A stretch of DNA of 10,824 nucleotides from Spirogloea muscicola. Lineage: Eukaryota; Streptophyta; Zygnematophyceae; Spirogloeales; Spirogloeaceae. Within the stretch, counting starts at the first letter, position 1; every line of letters starts with the position of its first letter. The notes below the pieces were generated by a model that worked only from the letters and a program-made list of their open reading frames with translations, was not told where the DNA came from and did not search any database. Position numbers and translations under genes: made by a program. Positions 1 to 6,262 of this stretch are shown one piece after another. The stretch is taken from positions 368,155 through 378,978 of the forward strand of contig WELB01000124.1 in the NCBI GenBank assembly GCA_009602725.1, given 5' to 3'.

Positions 1-12
1 GCGGCAGGCAGA

Positions 13-452
13 GTGACATGGCAAGAAGCAGTGGCCATGTTGGGGACTGCTCTGTACCCTGTGAATACTGCTACTGATATGAGGCATGTCTCAACGATTA
101 CAGCTCCTTACTGGAGCGTCAAGAAATCGAAGCCAACTGAAATAAGTAGACATGCTGATTTCTGCCCCCCCTGTCATAAGGAATTGCGTAGCGTTTGCCA
201 TCTGTGTAGGTCCAAATGGCACGTCAGAGTCATGTGACAATTGGAAGTGATCGATATCCTGAATAGGCGCATCAAGAAAGCTGTGATGAGCAAGAGGAGG
301 CCGGACACATGTTGACGGGCTGGCGAGGTATACCAGACAAAATGCTGTTACCAGCATTGGAAAGAGCCCAGTGCACTAGGACACTAGGTAATGATACAGC
401 CACTTATGTAAAAGCATGGACAGATGGAGCTGCTAGATTGAAGGGGTGTTGA
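13..452 (+). pseudogene. Unrecognised coding-like remnant with a four-cysteine motif
   Basis: I do not recognise this protein. One reading frame runs from an ATG at 13 to a TGA at 313-315 and is interrupted only by a TGA at 235-237. The part before that stop carries Cys-x2-Cys-x7-Cys-x2-Cys at residues 51-65 (CPPC...CHLC), a spacing that could bind zinc. After the stop the frame reads a basic, helix-like stretch (IDILNRRIKKAVM). A second frame, 315-452, reads another protein-like stretch (WRGIPDKMLLPALERAQ, then KAWTDGAARLKGC) and ends in TGA. The amino-acid make-up looks more like coding than random DNA, but there is no family match from memory. The left window edge may cut it. It could be a decayed transposon protein or chance open frames. 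That it is one gene is inference; the stop and the cysteines are seen directly. Confidence 0.25.
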
Positions 453-959
453 ATGAGGTCGGGCCACCCCATTCCTTATAGCGCTGTCAGTTGGTAGCAA
501 GAAAAAGGGTGCTGGCATGGATGAGCTCCTTTGCAGCCAGCCAAGGGCAAAATTGCATATACACTACCCCACCAAGCTGGAGGCAGGGAAGCTACTGATG
601 CTCTTGCATTTAAAAAAAAGAGAGACACGAGAGAGAGACGAAGCTTCTATAGCGGCAGCAGTGACTGCTATTGGCCAGCCCAAGAAGAGCGCATCACATC
701 CAGTGGCAGACTAAGTCACATTTGTCTAAGATAATGTAAAGCATAGGAAAAATAGTGAGTCAAGGTATGTGCTCACCCGTGGGTACGAATGGCACACTTG
801 TTACCTTAGCCACCTCAGCATAGGGCTTCGCTCCATGGAGCCCTATGATTTGCACTATTTTTGGCCAGAACAACTTATTTGCTTGAAATGGCCTCTCTTT
901 CAAGATATGCGCACCGCGCGCCTTCTCTATTTCTCGGTAGGGACAACCACTTACTAAGC
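453..959. other. Gene-poor stretch
   Basis: I see no convincing gene here. Two overlapping frames (517-714 and 531-734) are short, have no recognisable motif and run through a purine-rich tract (about 609-645, A8 followed by GAGA-type sequence). A GGCCAGCCCAAGAAGAG piece at 674-690 resembles the hairpin head of repeat family A but is too short to call. On the minus strand, 770-788 matches the core motif shared by the repeat families (TACCCACGGGTGAGCAC read on that strand). A GCACCGCGCGCC 12-mer lies at 911-922. Confidence 0.4.
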
Positions 960-1098
960 TCTACTTTTGGTGTTTGGGCATTAGTGACCTTTATGTATTG
1001 ACCCGTGGTTACTGAGCGGGTCAATCTGCCGTGGGTGATGTATGGCATGTGATGTGCTTGCCTTGTACTTTGCCATTTTGGCCTGCGTTTGTTTGGAG
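960..1098 (-). repeat. Repeat family B, partial copy 1 (inverted)
   Basis: Read on the minus strand, this stretch aligns along its whole length with 3400-3535, at roughly 80% by eye. Shared blocks, in order, are a GGCCAAAATGGC head, AAGTACAAGGCAAGCACATC, CTCAGTAACCACGGGTCA and CATAAAGGTC, then ATGCCCAAA. At 1000-1022 the core is flanked by a 6-bp inverted repeat, GACCCG and CGGGTC. The copy lacks the 3' half seen in the copies at 3400 and 3773. It is non-coding and interspersed, so a SINE-like or other non-autonomous element is the likeliest class. Confidence 0.7.
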
Positions 1099-1197
1099 AA
1101 CAACGGGAATCCTTAGTCCTACCTCTTGCGCTCGCCCCGCCGCTTTTCAAAATTCGATTCGCACCGCGCCCCCTCTCCCTTCAAGACGGAAAGAAGT

Positions 1198-1507
1198 AAG
1201 TGCTCGCCCATAGGGAAGAGGGGCTGGCAAAGCCAGCCCAAAAAAGAATGGATAATGTCCAAAGCCAAAGAAAGAGGAGCCGGAAAAGGACTACACTACA
1301 AAACACTGCAAAACACATAGCTCAGTACCCACGAGTGAGCAACATCAGGTCTGAGTAGCTCGCTGCGGGGAAAGAGGCACTCCGCTGAGACCCAGAGGCG
1401 GCGGCCATAGCACGGCCTGCTCGCGTGTGGACGGCCTGGGCAAGGGAGTGTTGAAGCGATACCGCCAGGCGCATGCGGAAGACTAGAGCGAATCGGCGGC
1501 GTTGAAG
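1198..1507 (+). repeat. Repeat family A, copy A1 (first of a tandem pair)
   Basis: This is a ~310-bp unit repeated almost exactly 300 bp downstream. It starts with an AAGTGCTCGCCCATAGGGAAG leader. A perfect 8-bp hairpin follows at 1221-1239 (GGGCTGGC-AAA-GCCAGCCC), then AAAAAAGAATGGA. The core CTCAGTACCCACGAGTGAGC is at 1321-1340, and a GTAGCTCGCTGCGGGGAAAG block follows near 1355. Its last part ends in GCGGCGTTGAAG, which in copy A2 joins a coding-like stretch. Single-base differences and a missing 16-bp block separate it from copy A2. No protein is expected from it; the open minus-strand frame 1322-1603 is a reading of the repeat. Confidence 0.85.
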
Positions 1508-1510
1508 AGA

Positions 1511-1822
1511 GAGAGAAGAGGGGCTGGCAAAGCCAGCCCAAAAAAGAATGGGACAATGTCCAAAGCCAAAGAAAGAGGAAAAAAGGACTACACTACAAAA
1601 CACTGCAGAACACAGAGACGATGCAGGGAAGCTCAGTACCCACGAGTGAGCAACATCAGGTCTGAGTAGCTCGCTGCAGGGAAAGAGGCACTCCGCCGAG
1701 ACCCAGAGGCGGCGGCCATAGCACGGCCTGTTCGCGTGTGGACGGCGTGGGCAAGGGAGCGTTACAGCGATACGGCCAGGCGCATGCGGAAGACTTGTGC
1801 GAGCGAAACGGCGGCGTTGAAG
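1511..1822 (+). repeat. Repeat family A, copy A2 (second of a tandem pair)
   Basis: This is a direct repeat of 1214-1507, about 93-95% identical by eye. The same perfect hairpin lies at 1521-1539 and the core CTCAGTACCCACGAGTGAGC at 1632-1651. It carries about 16 extra bases near 1616-1631 (AGACGATGCAGGGAAG) that A1 lacks. On the minus strand the frame through both copies is largely open, but in A2 it is closed by a TAA where A1 reads CAA. The right end, GCGGCGTTGAAG, continues into the coding-like stretch 1823-2052, so the tandem duplication copied a little of that stretch as well. Confidence 0.85.
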
Positions 1823-2052
1823 CCGGGCATCGCCCCTGGCAGACCCGGCCGCCGGTCAATGGCCTGGCGGGCAAGCCGCTGAAGGAGATCCAGCCAGCGG
1901 CTGCCGAAAGCCCCGTGTACATCCATCGCCAGGGCCGCGAATTCATCCGTTATCCCCAACCGGGTGATCAGCATATTTTCGCTCCTTGCCTCGGGCCGCC
2001 TGGCCGACCGCGTGCCCTGCAAACGACGCCGATTGGCGAGTCGATGCAGTCA
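1633..2052 (-). pseudogene. Unrecognised GC-rich coding remnant, interrupted
   Basis: On the minus strand a frame opens after a TGA near 2053 and reads protein-like sequence with strong GC at third positions. It contains LITRLGITDEFAALAM, then FGSRWLDLLQRLARQAIDR, then a Pro/Gly-rich PGLPGAMPGF segment. The convincing part is 1823-2052, about 75 codons, with alternating hydrophobic and charged residues that look like amphipathic helices. Below 1822 the frame enters repeat A2, meets a TAA at about 1762-1764, and would otherwise end at a TGA at 1633-1635. I cannot name a family. It could be a fragment of a retroelement ORF or of a captured host gene. The contrast in base composition with the AT-richer flanks is visible by eye. 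Confidence 0.4.
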
Positions 2053-2064
2053 GTTGTCACCAAA

Positions 2065-2563
2065 GGGCGTCTCTGGTCGAGAGAGGGCGCGCGGTGCGAT
2101 TAAGATTTGGGGAGGGCGTGCAGGCCGAGCCAGTACAAGACTTGGGCGGAATTTGACCCGGATCGGCTGGGCACTAACAACGGGGTCTGATGCAGCCGGT
2201 ATCTGGAGACAAGGCGCGCGGTGTCCGTGACATGGAGGAGTCCCAGCCGACCCAGTGCAATGTTCAGCCACAGTGCCGACGCACAAGCAAGTGCAGACAG
2301 ACGGCGCGATGGAGAGCGCGATTGCGCATTACAGCGGCCTGCTTGAGCCTCTTCACCTTGTTCCCTTCAGACCCTGGCAGAGTGCTGACTTGGCCAGCCT
2401 GTTTTACTTTGCATTTTTAGCTTCGCACAACCTGGGTGAGGCTCCAGGCTGACCTTCTCCACTCAGCTGCTCTCTGCTGCTTGGCAGCAACCGGAGGTCA
2501 AGGCGCCTCGCTTCCAACAGGAAGCGTGGAATAAGCTTATTCACGGTCAAAAAGCCGAAAGAA
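2065..2563 (+). repeat. ~499-bp direct tandem repeat, copy 1
   Basis: The unit starts at GGGCGTCTCTGGTCGAG and recurs at 2564, offset by 499 bases, with no sequence between the copies. Identity is about 95% by eye, so the duplication is recent compared with the other repeats here. Landmarks are a GGCGCGCGGTGC 12-mer at 2086-2097, a core-like CACTAACAACGGGGTCTGA block near 2172-2190, a CAAGCAAGTGCAGACAGACGG block near 2283, and a final CTTATTCACGGTCAAAAAGC. Open frames in it on both strands (for example 2050-2286 minus and 2190-2420 plus) recur in copy 2 with different breaks and show no known motif, so I read them as non-coding. Confidence 0.9.
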
Positions 2564-3075
2564 GGGCGTCTCTGGTCGAGGGAGGGCGCGCGGTGCGATT
2601 AAGACTTGGGGAGGGCGTGCAGGCCGAGCCAGTACAAGACTTGGGCGGATTTTGACCCGGATCGGCTGGGCACTAACAACGGGGTCTGATGCAGCCGGTA
2701 TCTGGAGACAAGGCGCGCGGTGTCCGTGACATTGAGGAGTCCCAGCCGAGCCAGTGCAATGTTCAGCCACAGTGCCGACGCACAAGCAAGTGCAGACAGA
2801 CGGCGCAGATGGAGAGCGCGATTGCGCATTACAGCGGCCTGCTTGAGCCTCTTCACCTTGTTCCCTTCAGACCCTGGCAGAGTGCTGACTTGGCCAGCCT
2901 GTTTTACTTTGCGGTTTTTAGCTTCGCACAACCTGGGTGAGGCTCCAGGCTGACCTTCTCTATGGGCGCGCACTTTTTCTTCTCCACTCAGCTGCTCTCT
3001 GCTGCTTGGCAGCAAGCGGAGGTCAAGGCGCCTCGCTTCCAAATTGCTCGAGCTTATTCACGGTCAAAAAGCCGA
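2564..3075 (+). repeat. ~511-bp direct tandem repeat, copy 2
   Basis: This is the second copy of the unit at 2065. Differences from copy 1 include a 24-bp insertion at 2961-2984 (TATGGGCGCGCAC followed by a T run and CTTCTC). That insertion leaves the hexamer CTTCTC on both sides, at 2955-2960 and 2979-2984. Near 3040 copy 2 reads CCAAATTGCTCGAG where copy 1 reads CCAACAGGAAGCGTGGAA, so one copy was altered there. The 147-codon minus-strand frame 2599-3042 lies wholly inside this repeat and has no counterpart of the same length in copy 1. Confidence 0.9.
2961..2984 (-). repeat. 24-bp insertion matching the leader of repeat family A
   Basis: The insertion is absent from tandem copy 1. With its left flank it is identical over 21 bp to 5366-5386, the sequence beside the inverted family A hairpin at 5345-5363. 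Read on the minus strand it gives the AAGTGCGCGCCCATAGAGAAG leader that also precedes the hairpin of copy A1 near 1198. It therefore looks like a solo piece of that repeat, or the scar of one that was removed. The CTTCTC hexamer on both sides could be a short target-site duplication. Confidence 0.65.
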
Positions 3076-3245
3076 TGAAATTCTGTCGAAGTTGTCGACG
3101 ACTGCCCGTAGTTCTATTTATTCTCCTCCTTGATAAAGTGAAGGAAAATTTGCTGAGCCTGCAGCTTAATCTGCGTACGAAGGCTGGGGCCCTCACACCT
3201 ATCCTGGAAGTGCTGCCTGTCGATTCAGTCATGCAGTTCACATAG
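3029..3245 (+). pseudogene. Unrecognised coding-like fragment in two frames
   Basis: Frame 3029-3130 reads RLASKLLELIHGQKADEIL followed by SKLSTTAR and then stops at TGA. A second frame then reads LLLDKVKENLLSLQLNLRTK and AGALTPILEVLPVDSVMQFT, ending at a TAG at 3243-3245. Both stretches have the leucine spacing of alpha-helical protein, and the stop could be a natural C-terminus. The frame change around 3110-3130 could be an intron, since an acceptor-like pyrimidine run (TTATTCTCCTCCTTGATAAAG) lies there, or a frameshift. I cannot name the protein. The start lies in the tail of the 500-bp repeat, so the 5' part has been lost or replaced. The coding call is inference. Confidence 0.3.
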
Positions 3246-3399
3246 AAGGCCCAGTGGATTTCTCCAGAGAAAGCTTGCCGTTCTACACATCAACATCGCG
3301 ATCCTGGAGGTCATCCTGCCGCAACCACAATCTGAGTGCTTTTATAGAATAACCAGTGGCCGCCAGCAGGCCAGCAGCGAAAAGAAATCTCGTGTATTT

Positions 3400-3606
3400 G
3401 AAACAAACGAAGGCCAAATGGCCAAGTACAAAGGCAAGCACATCTTAAGACCTACATAACCTACGGTAGATTAAAACGCTCAGTAACCACGGGTCAAATC
3501 ATAAAGGTCGCTAACCGATGCCTGAATACTAGGTGGCAGATACAAAGCCCTTCTGCCACCAACTAGAGCTCGGCTGGTGCAAAGCATTAGCCTGAGCACG
3601 CTAAGC
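3400..3606 (+). repeat. Repeat family B, copy 2
   Basis: The head is GGCCAAATGGCC near 3412-3423, a GGCCA/TGGCC hairpin. It is followed by AAGTACAAAGGCAAGCACATC, the core CTCAGTAACCACGGGTCA at 3479-3496, then CATAAAGGTCGCTAA, AAGCCCTTCTGCCACCAACT near 3545, and TGGTGCAAAGCATTAGCCTG. The same blocks occur in the same order at 3773 and 4370. The copy ends near 3606, where the others continue for a further ~350 bp. Confidence 0.8.
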
Positions 3607-3772
3607 AGCCAAAGTTGTCGAGGAGGCCTTGACCTGCCGGTGGGGTTTCGGAGTGTAGGATTTGCACTTTGCTAGTAGGGCTTTAAACAAAGTCTTGGCG
3701 AGGTTTCGGACATCTGACCTGCGGCCCGGAGAGGCAACGGGGTGGAAGAAACTTGCGAAGTATGAAATGATG
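3607..3772 (-). other. Stretch with one coding-like minus frame
   Basis: The minus-strand frame 3601-3825 reads DVRNLAKTLFKALLAKCKSY followed by a basic tail and stops at the left edge of this stretch, in the end of repeat copy 2. It is about 35 plausible codons with no family I recognise, trapped between two family B copies. I would treat it as a possible fragment of whatever the repeats inserted into. Confidence 0.2.
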
Positions 3773-4369
3773 GGCGGCCAACGTGGCCAAGTACAACGGC
3801 AAGCACATCTGATGACGTACATCATCCACTGCCGTCGACCTGCTCAATCATCACGAGTCAGCACACAAGGGTCGCCAATGGATGCCCAAATACTGGATGA
3901 TGAATTATGGAGGATGGCTTTCAAGCTCTTCTACCACCAACAAGAGCTTTTCTACTACCTAAACGCCCAGCTTTCTTGTGCAGAGCATGAGCCTGAGCAC
4001 GCTGCAAAGAGTTAACACACGACAGCGCAGGAACGACAGATTATGCAGCAAGCCCATCGCAGGCGGAAGCACATCTGCGCGTCGTGCTTAACATAGATTT
4101 GCAATGTTCTCGATGAGGGTGTGGAATCAAGGACTTATAGAGCCAATGATATCGACTGCAGCAGGAGCTCACAGCAGCGGGGGTAGTCGATGTGGTGCTG
4201 CAGCTTTCTATATTCTGCACTGCCCACTGCGTGGCCAGCGATGGGGGTCGATGCTGGACCTTTGCATGCCTCCATGATAACGACAACGACCGAAGCCCAT
4301 GGTCCTCCGCCACGTTGCACGCCCACGATGTCGTCATGCAGCGGAGATGGAGCGAGCATTGATTGATGG
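3773..4369 (+). repeat. Repeat family B, copy 3, in ~600-bp tandem unit 1
   Basis: It begins GGCCAACGTGGCCAAGTAC, so the hairpin head keeps GGCCA and TGGCC although the loop differs from copy 2. It continues with GGCAAGCACATC, the core CTCAATCATCACGAGTCAGC at 3843-3862, GGATGCCCAAATACTGGATG, CTACCACCAACAAGAGCTTT and GCATGAGCCTGAGCACGCTG. A 3' half (about 4030-4369) then matches 4615-4925. Its landmarks are TTTGCAATGTTCTCGATGAG, a TGCAGCTTTCTATATTCTGC block and CCCACTGCGTGGCCAGC. Open frames here on the minus strand parallel frames in unit 2 but carry different stops, so they are shadows of the repeat. Confidence 0.8.
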
Positions 4370-4925
4370 AGGGCCCGCATTGCCTAGTACAAAGGCAAGC
4401 ACATCGACACATGTGCATGACCTGCTGCTAAGTTGACCCGCTCAGTAAGCACGAATCAGCACGTTGAGCTCGCTAGATGATGCTCAAATACGAGACGGCA
4501 AATGACAAGCCCTTCTGCCACCAGCTGAAGCTGGACCAGCTTTCTGGTGCAAAGCATGAGCTTGAGCTGGCTGCAAACAGGCTGACACACGTCGCAAAAA
4601 TGACAGGTCTGCTGCCGTCACGCCCATCTCGGCTGCAAGCATATCCTTACGTCTGGCACATCCTAGACTTGCGATGTTCTCAAGTAAGGTACGAGAACAA
4701 GGACACCTGCAGCCAAAGGTGTCATTTGCGACCAGTAGGAGGCGTTTGCTGCGGGGTTAGTCAGAGCATTACTGCAGCTTTCTCTGCTCTGCACTCCCCA
4801 CTGCGTGGCCAGCAGTATAACTGTTGCTAAACTGTCGTACAACTCCGTCAGAATCACATGACCAAGGTGTGGACCTCCGCCAGGTTGTACCACCACAACG
4901 TCTAGGGTGCCACGGGTGGGACGGC
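4370..4925 (+). repeat. Repeat family B, copy 4, in ~560-bp tandem unit 2
   Basis: This is a diverged direct repeat of 3773-4369, about 65-70% by eye. It includes AGTACAAAGGCAAGCACATC near 4387, the core CTCAGTAAGCACGAATCAGC at 4441-4460, CACGTTGAGCTCGCTAGATG just after it, AAGCCCTTCTGCCACCAGCT near 4508, GGTGCAAAGCATGAGCTTGA, then TTGCGATGTTCTCAAGTAAG and CCCACTGCGTGGCCAGC. The GAGCTCGCT block after the core is shared with family A (TGAGTAGCTCGCTGC), which links the two families. The divergence makes this pair older than the 500-bp pair at 2065. Confidence 0.8.
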
Positions 4926-5050
4926 GAGGAGAGCGCAAAGAAGCAGCTCTTGCTTAGTAAGGCGGTGGCCTGTCCGGCCCTTTGCACCTTGTCTACTTGA
5001 ATCAAGCTCTCACAGAAGGGCGGAGGGCTGTCAAAGCTCAATCCGGCAAT

Positions 5051-5074
5051 AACGGACAAGGTTCGAAGGGGCCG
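5051..5074 (+). repeat. Fragment of repeat family A (B-box-like segment)
   Basis: ACGGACAAGGTTCGAAGGGG followed by CC matches the GACAAGGTTCGAAGGGGCC segment at 10420-10438 and 10768-10786. No hairpin head precedes it. It lies at the left edge of the retrotransposon fragment, so a family A copy may have truncated that ORF here. Confidence 0.6.
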
Positions 5075-5081
5075 GAGAGTG

Positions 5082-5658
5082 CTGAAGTACGTGTGGGCCT
5101 TTCCAAAGTCCTCCAGCACATGCTTCGATGTGTTGAGGGAAGTGAACGTAATGCCACCCACACTCTTCTCAAAGACGCTATGTATGGCTTGGTGCGTGAC
5201 GCAGGTTACCATGCGGCCTTGGAGGTGTCGGGCATCATGCCGGTACTTCAGAAGCGTGGCACACCTTACATCAGGCGTCTGGATGTGGTTGCTACCTCGC
5301 GGAGGAGCGGTGGGCCTCGTCTTCTCCATTGTCCATTCTTTTTTGGGCTGGCTTTGCCAGCCCCTCTTCTCTATGGGCGCGCACTTCGCTTAGCGCTTGT
5401 TTTCAAAGAGGCCCCTCCGACGTCGTTCTTATCGACCCATCCCAACCAGGGGCACCCACGGCGATTGTGCCAGGTTGGACAACACATCGTGCCGAGAAGA
5501 GGAAGGAGCGACATCATAAGCACCACCCCCGGGGCGACCACTTCTTCCCATGCGCCATGGACATATACGGCGGCTACTACGGAACGAAATGGTCCCTCCT
5601 CCTCCATCGCCTGGACAGCATGTCGATGCCCGCCGACGTAGTCGGGCGGGTGGCTTAG
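5082..5658 (+). pseudogene. Retrotransposon ORF 3' end: Cys/His motif and restriction-like endonuclease, split by a repeat
   Basis: This looks like the C-terminal end of a non-LTR retrotransposon protein with a restriction-like endonuclease (RLE), the class of R2 and NeSL elements. The first half (5082-5320) reads QHMLRC, compatible with the end of a CCHC knuckle (5114-5131). It continues with a conserved-looking THTLLKDAMYGLVRDAG helix, then ALEVSG (Glu at 5222-5224) and RRLDVVA (Asp at 5282-5284). The second half (5404-5658), in another frame, reads SDVVLIDP (Asp at 5419-5421), then HRAEKRKERHHKH and FFPCAMDIYGGYYG, and stops at TAG 5656-5658. In the RLE family, R/K-P-D is followed about 12-14 residues later by D/E. 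Here those two parts are separated by an inverted family A hairpin. The nuclease cannot be intact. No reverse transcriptase precedes it on this strand. The assignment rests on remembered motifs. Confidence 0.6.
5327..5395 (-). repeat. Family A hairpin repeat inserted in the endonuclease remnant
   Basis: Read on the minus strand this is leader AAGTGCGCGCCCATAGAGAAG, then the perfect hairpin GGGCTGGCAAAGCCAGCCC (5345-5363) and AAAAAAGAATGGACAATGG. It is nearly identical to the heads of A1 and A2. CTTCTC occurs at 5321-5326 and again at 5366-5371. Coding similarity resumes in a different frame after about 5404, which supports an insertion. The copy is only the head of the element; the core and tail modules are missing. 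Confidence 0.8.
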
Positions 5659-5814
5659 GGCATTCCAGCGTCTCGCAAGCCATCGGCTAGAACTGGTCTC
5701 TTTCAATTTCATGTGCACCGCGCGCCATCTCTCTAGCGGTCCTTGGCCCGCGCCTTTTATGTGCGAGCTGCCCGTCCTCTGGCTAGCTGCCGCCCATGGC
5801 TATCGTCAAGGGAC

Positions 5815-5960
5815 TAGAAGCGCCAAGGCAACCGCTCTGCGGCAGCTATACTTTCGCTCTGTCGGACTGGCGGATGCTTACTAGGGGTAACTAATTGGTG
5901 GTACTTGCTTAGATGCGTGTCCATGTTTCTGGGCTGGCATTCACACCCCTCGTCCCCTTA
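5815..5960 (-). repeat. Repeat family A, inverted copy with core and tail
   Basis: On the minus strand the order is a GC head (GGGGTGTGAATGCCAGCCC, about 5949-5931), AGAAACATGGACAC, then the core TTAGTTACCCCTAGTAAGC (5894-5876), then CATCCGCCAGTCCGACAG and TAGCTGCCGCAGAGCGG. The last two blocks match CACATCCGACAGACTAGCTG and CCGGGAAGGGCTGC at 10531-10562. The head is degraded, but the order and spacing of the modules match the plus-strand copies. Confidence 0.6.
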
Positions 5961-5973
5961 AGAAGAGCCACAT

Positions 5974-6110
5974 TTTTCTTGTGGGAGGCCAGCCCACATT
6001 TGAAGGACAAGTCCGAAAGAGCGAGGAGGTGCAAAGACACGAGACTGCTCCGTGAATTCTGCAGATGAGCTCTAAAAGCCAGCCCACAAAAGAATGAACA
6101 AGTTCCAAAC
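5974..6110 (+). repeat. Two short head fragments of repeat family A
   Basis: GGAGGCCAGCCCACATTTGA and GGACAAGTCCGAAAGAGC (5984-6022) form one head-like piece. AAAGCCAGCCCACAAAAGAA followed by TGAACAAGTTCCAAAC (6075-6110) forms a second. Both keep the right arm of the hairpin and the A-rich/GGACAAG part but lack a clear left arm and core. Confidence 0.5.
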
Positions 6111-6228
6111 GGAAGATGAAATAAGCTGGAAGACGTAGAGACCAGGGTGCCTGCTGAGGAACCACTAAACAGCAGCCGCTAATTCGGAGAAAGTAGCAGC
6201 AGGAGAGAAACAAAATTGGAGGGGGCGA

Positions 6229-6262
6229 GGGCTGTGAAGGCCAGCCCAGAAGGACGCGCTTG
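6229..6262 (+). repeat. Family A hairpin head
   Basis: GGGCTGTGAAGGCCAGCCC at 6229-6247 is the degenerate form of the family hairpin, like GGGCTGTGAGAAGCCAGCCC at 10390. It is followed by AGAAGGACGCG. It lies at the far end of the reverse transcriptase remnant, on the opposite strand. Confidence 0.6.

Noticed and set aside
414-449. RNase H signature suggested by WTDGAAR
   Set aside because: Only the short TDGAA string fits; the other catalytic acidic residues and the surrounding fold are absent.
1318-1365. A tRNA gene suggested by TAGCTCAGTACCC and a D-arm-like GCTCA...TGAGC
   Set aside because: No acceptor stem, anticodon arm or correctly placed T arm can be folded around it; the match is part of the repeat core.
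2599-3042. 147-codon minus-strand frame in the tandem repeat
   Set aside because: The same sequence in copy 1 does not keep the frame, and no motif is visible.
2065-3075. A pair of long terminal repeats
   Set aside because: The copies abut with nothing between them, and I see no primer-binding site or polypurine tract, so tandem duplication explains them better.
4769-5329. 186-codon minus-strand frame
   Set aside because: It lies opposite the retrotransposon remnant and family B repeat, has no motif, and its composition fits a shadow frame.
4982-5641. 219-codon plus-strand frame as one intact gene
   Set aside because: Its middle and end read through the family A hairpin and then leave the frame in which endonuclease-like sequence continues, so only the first ~110 codons are meaningful.
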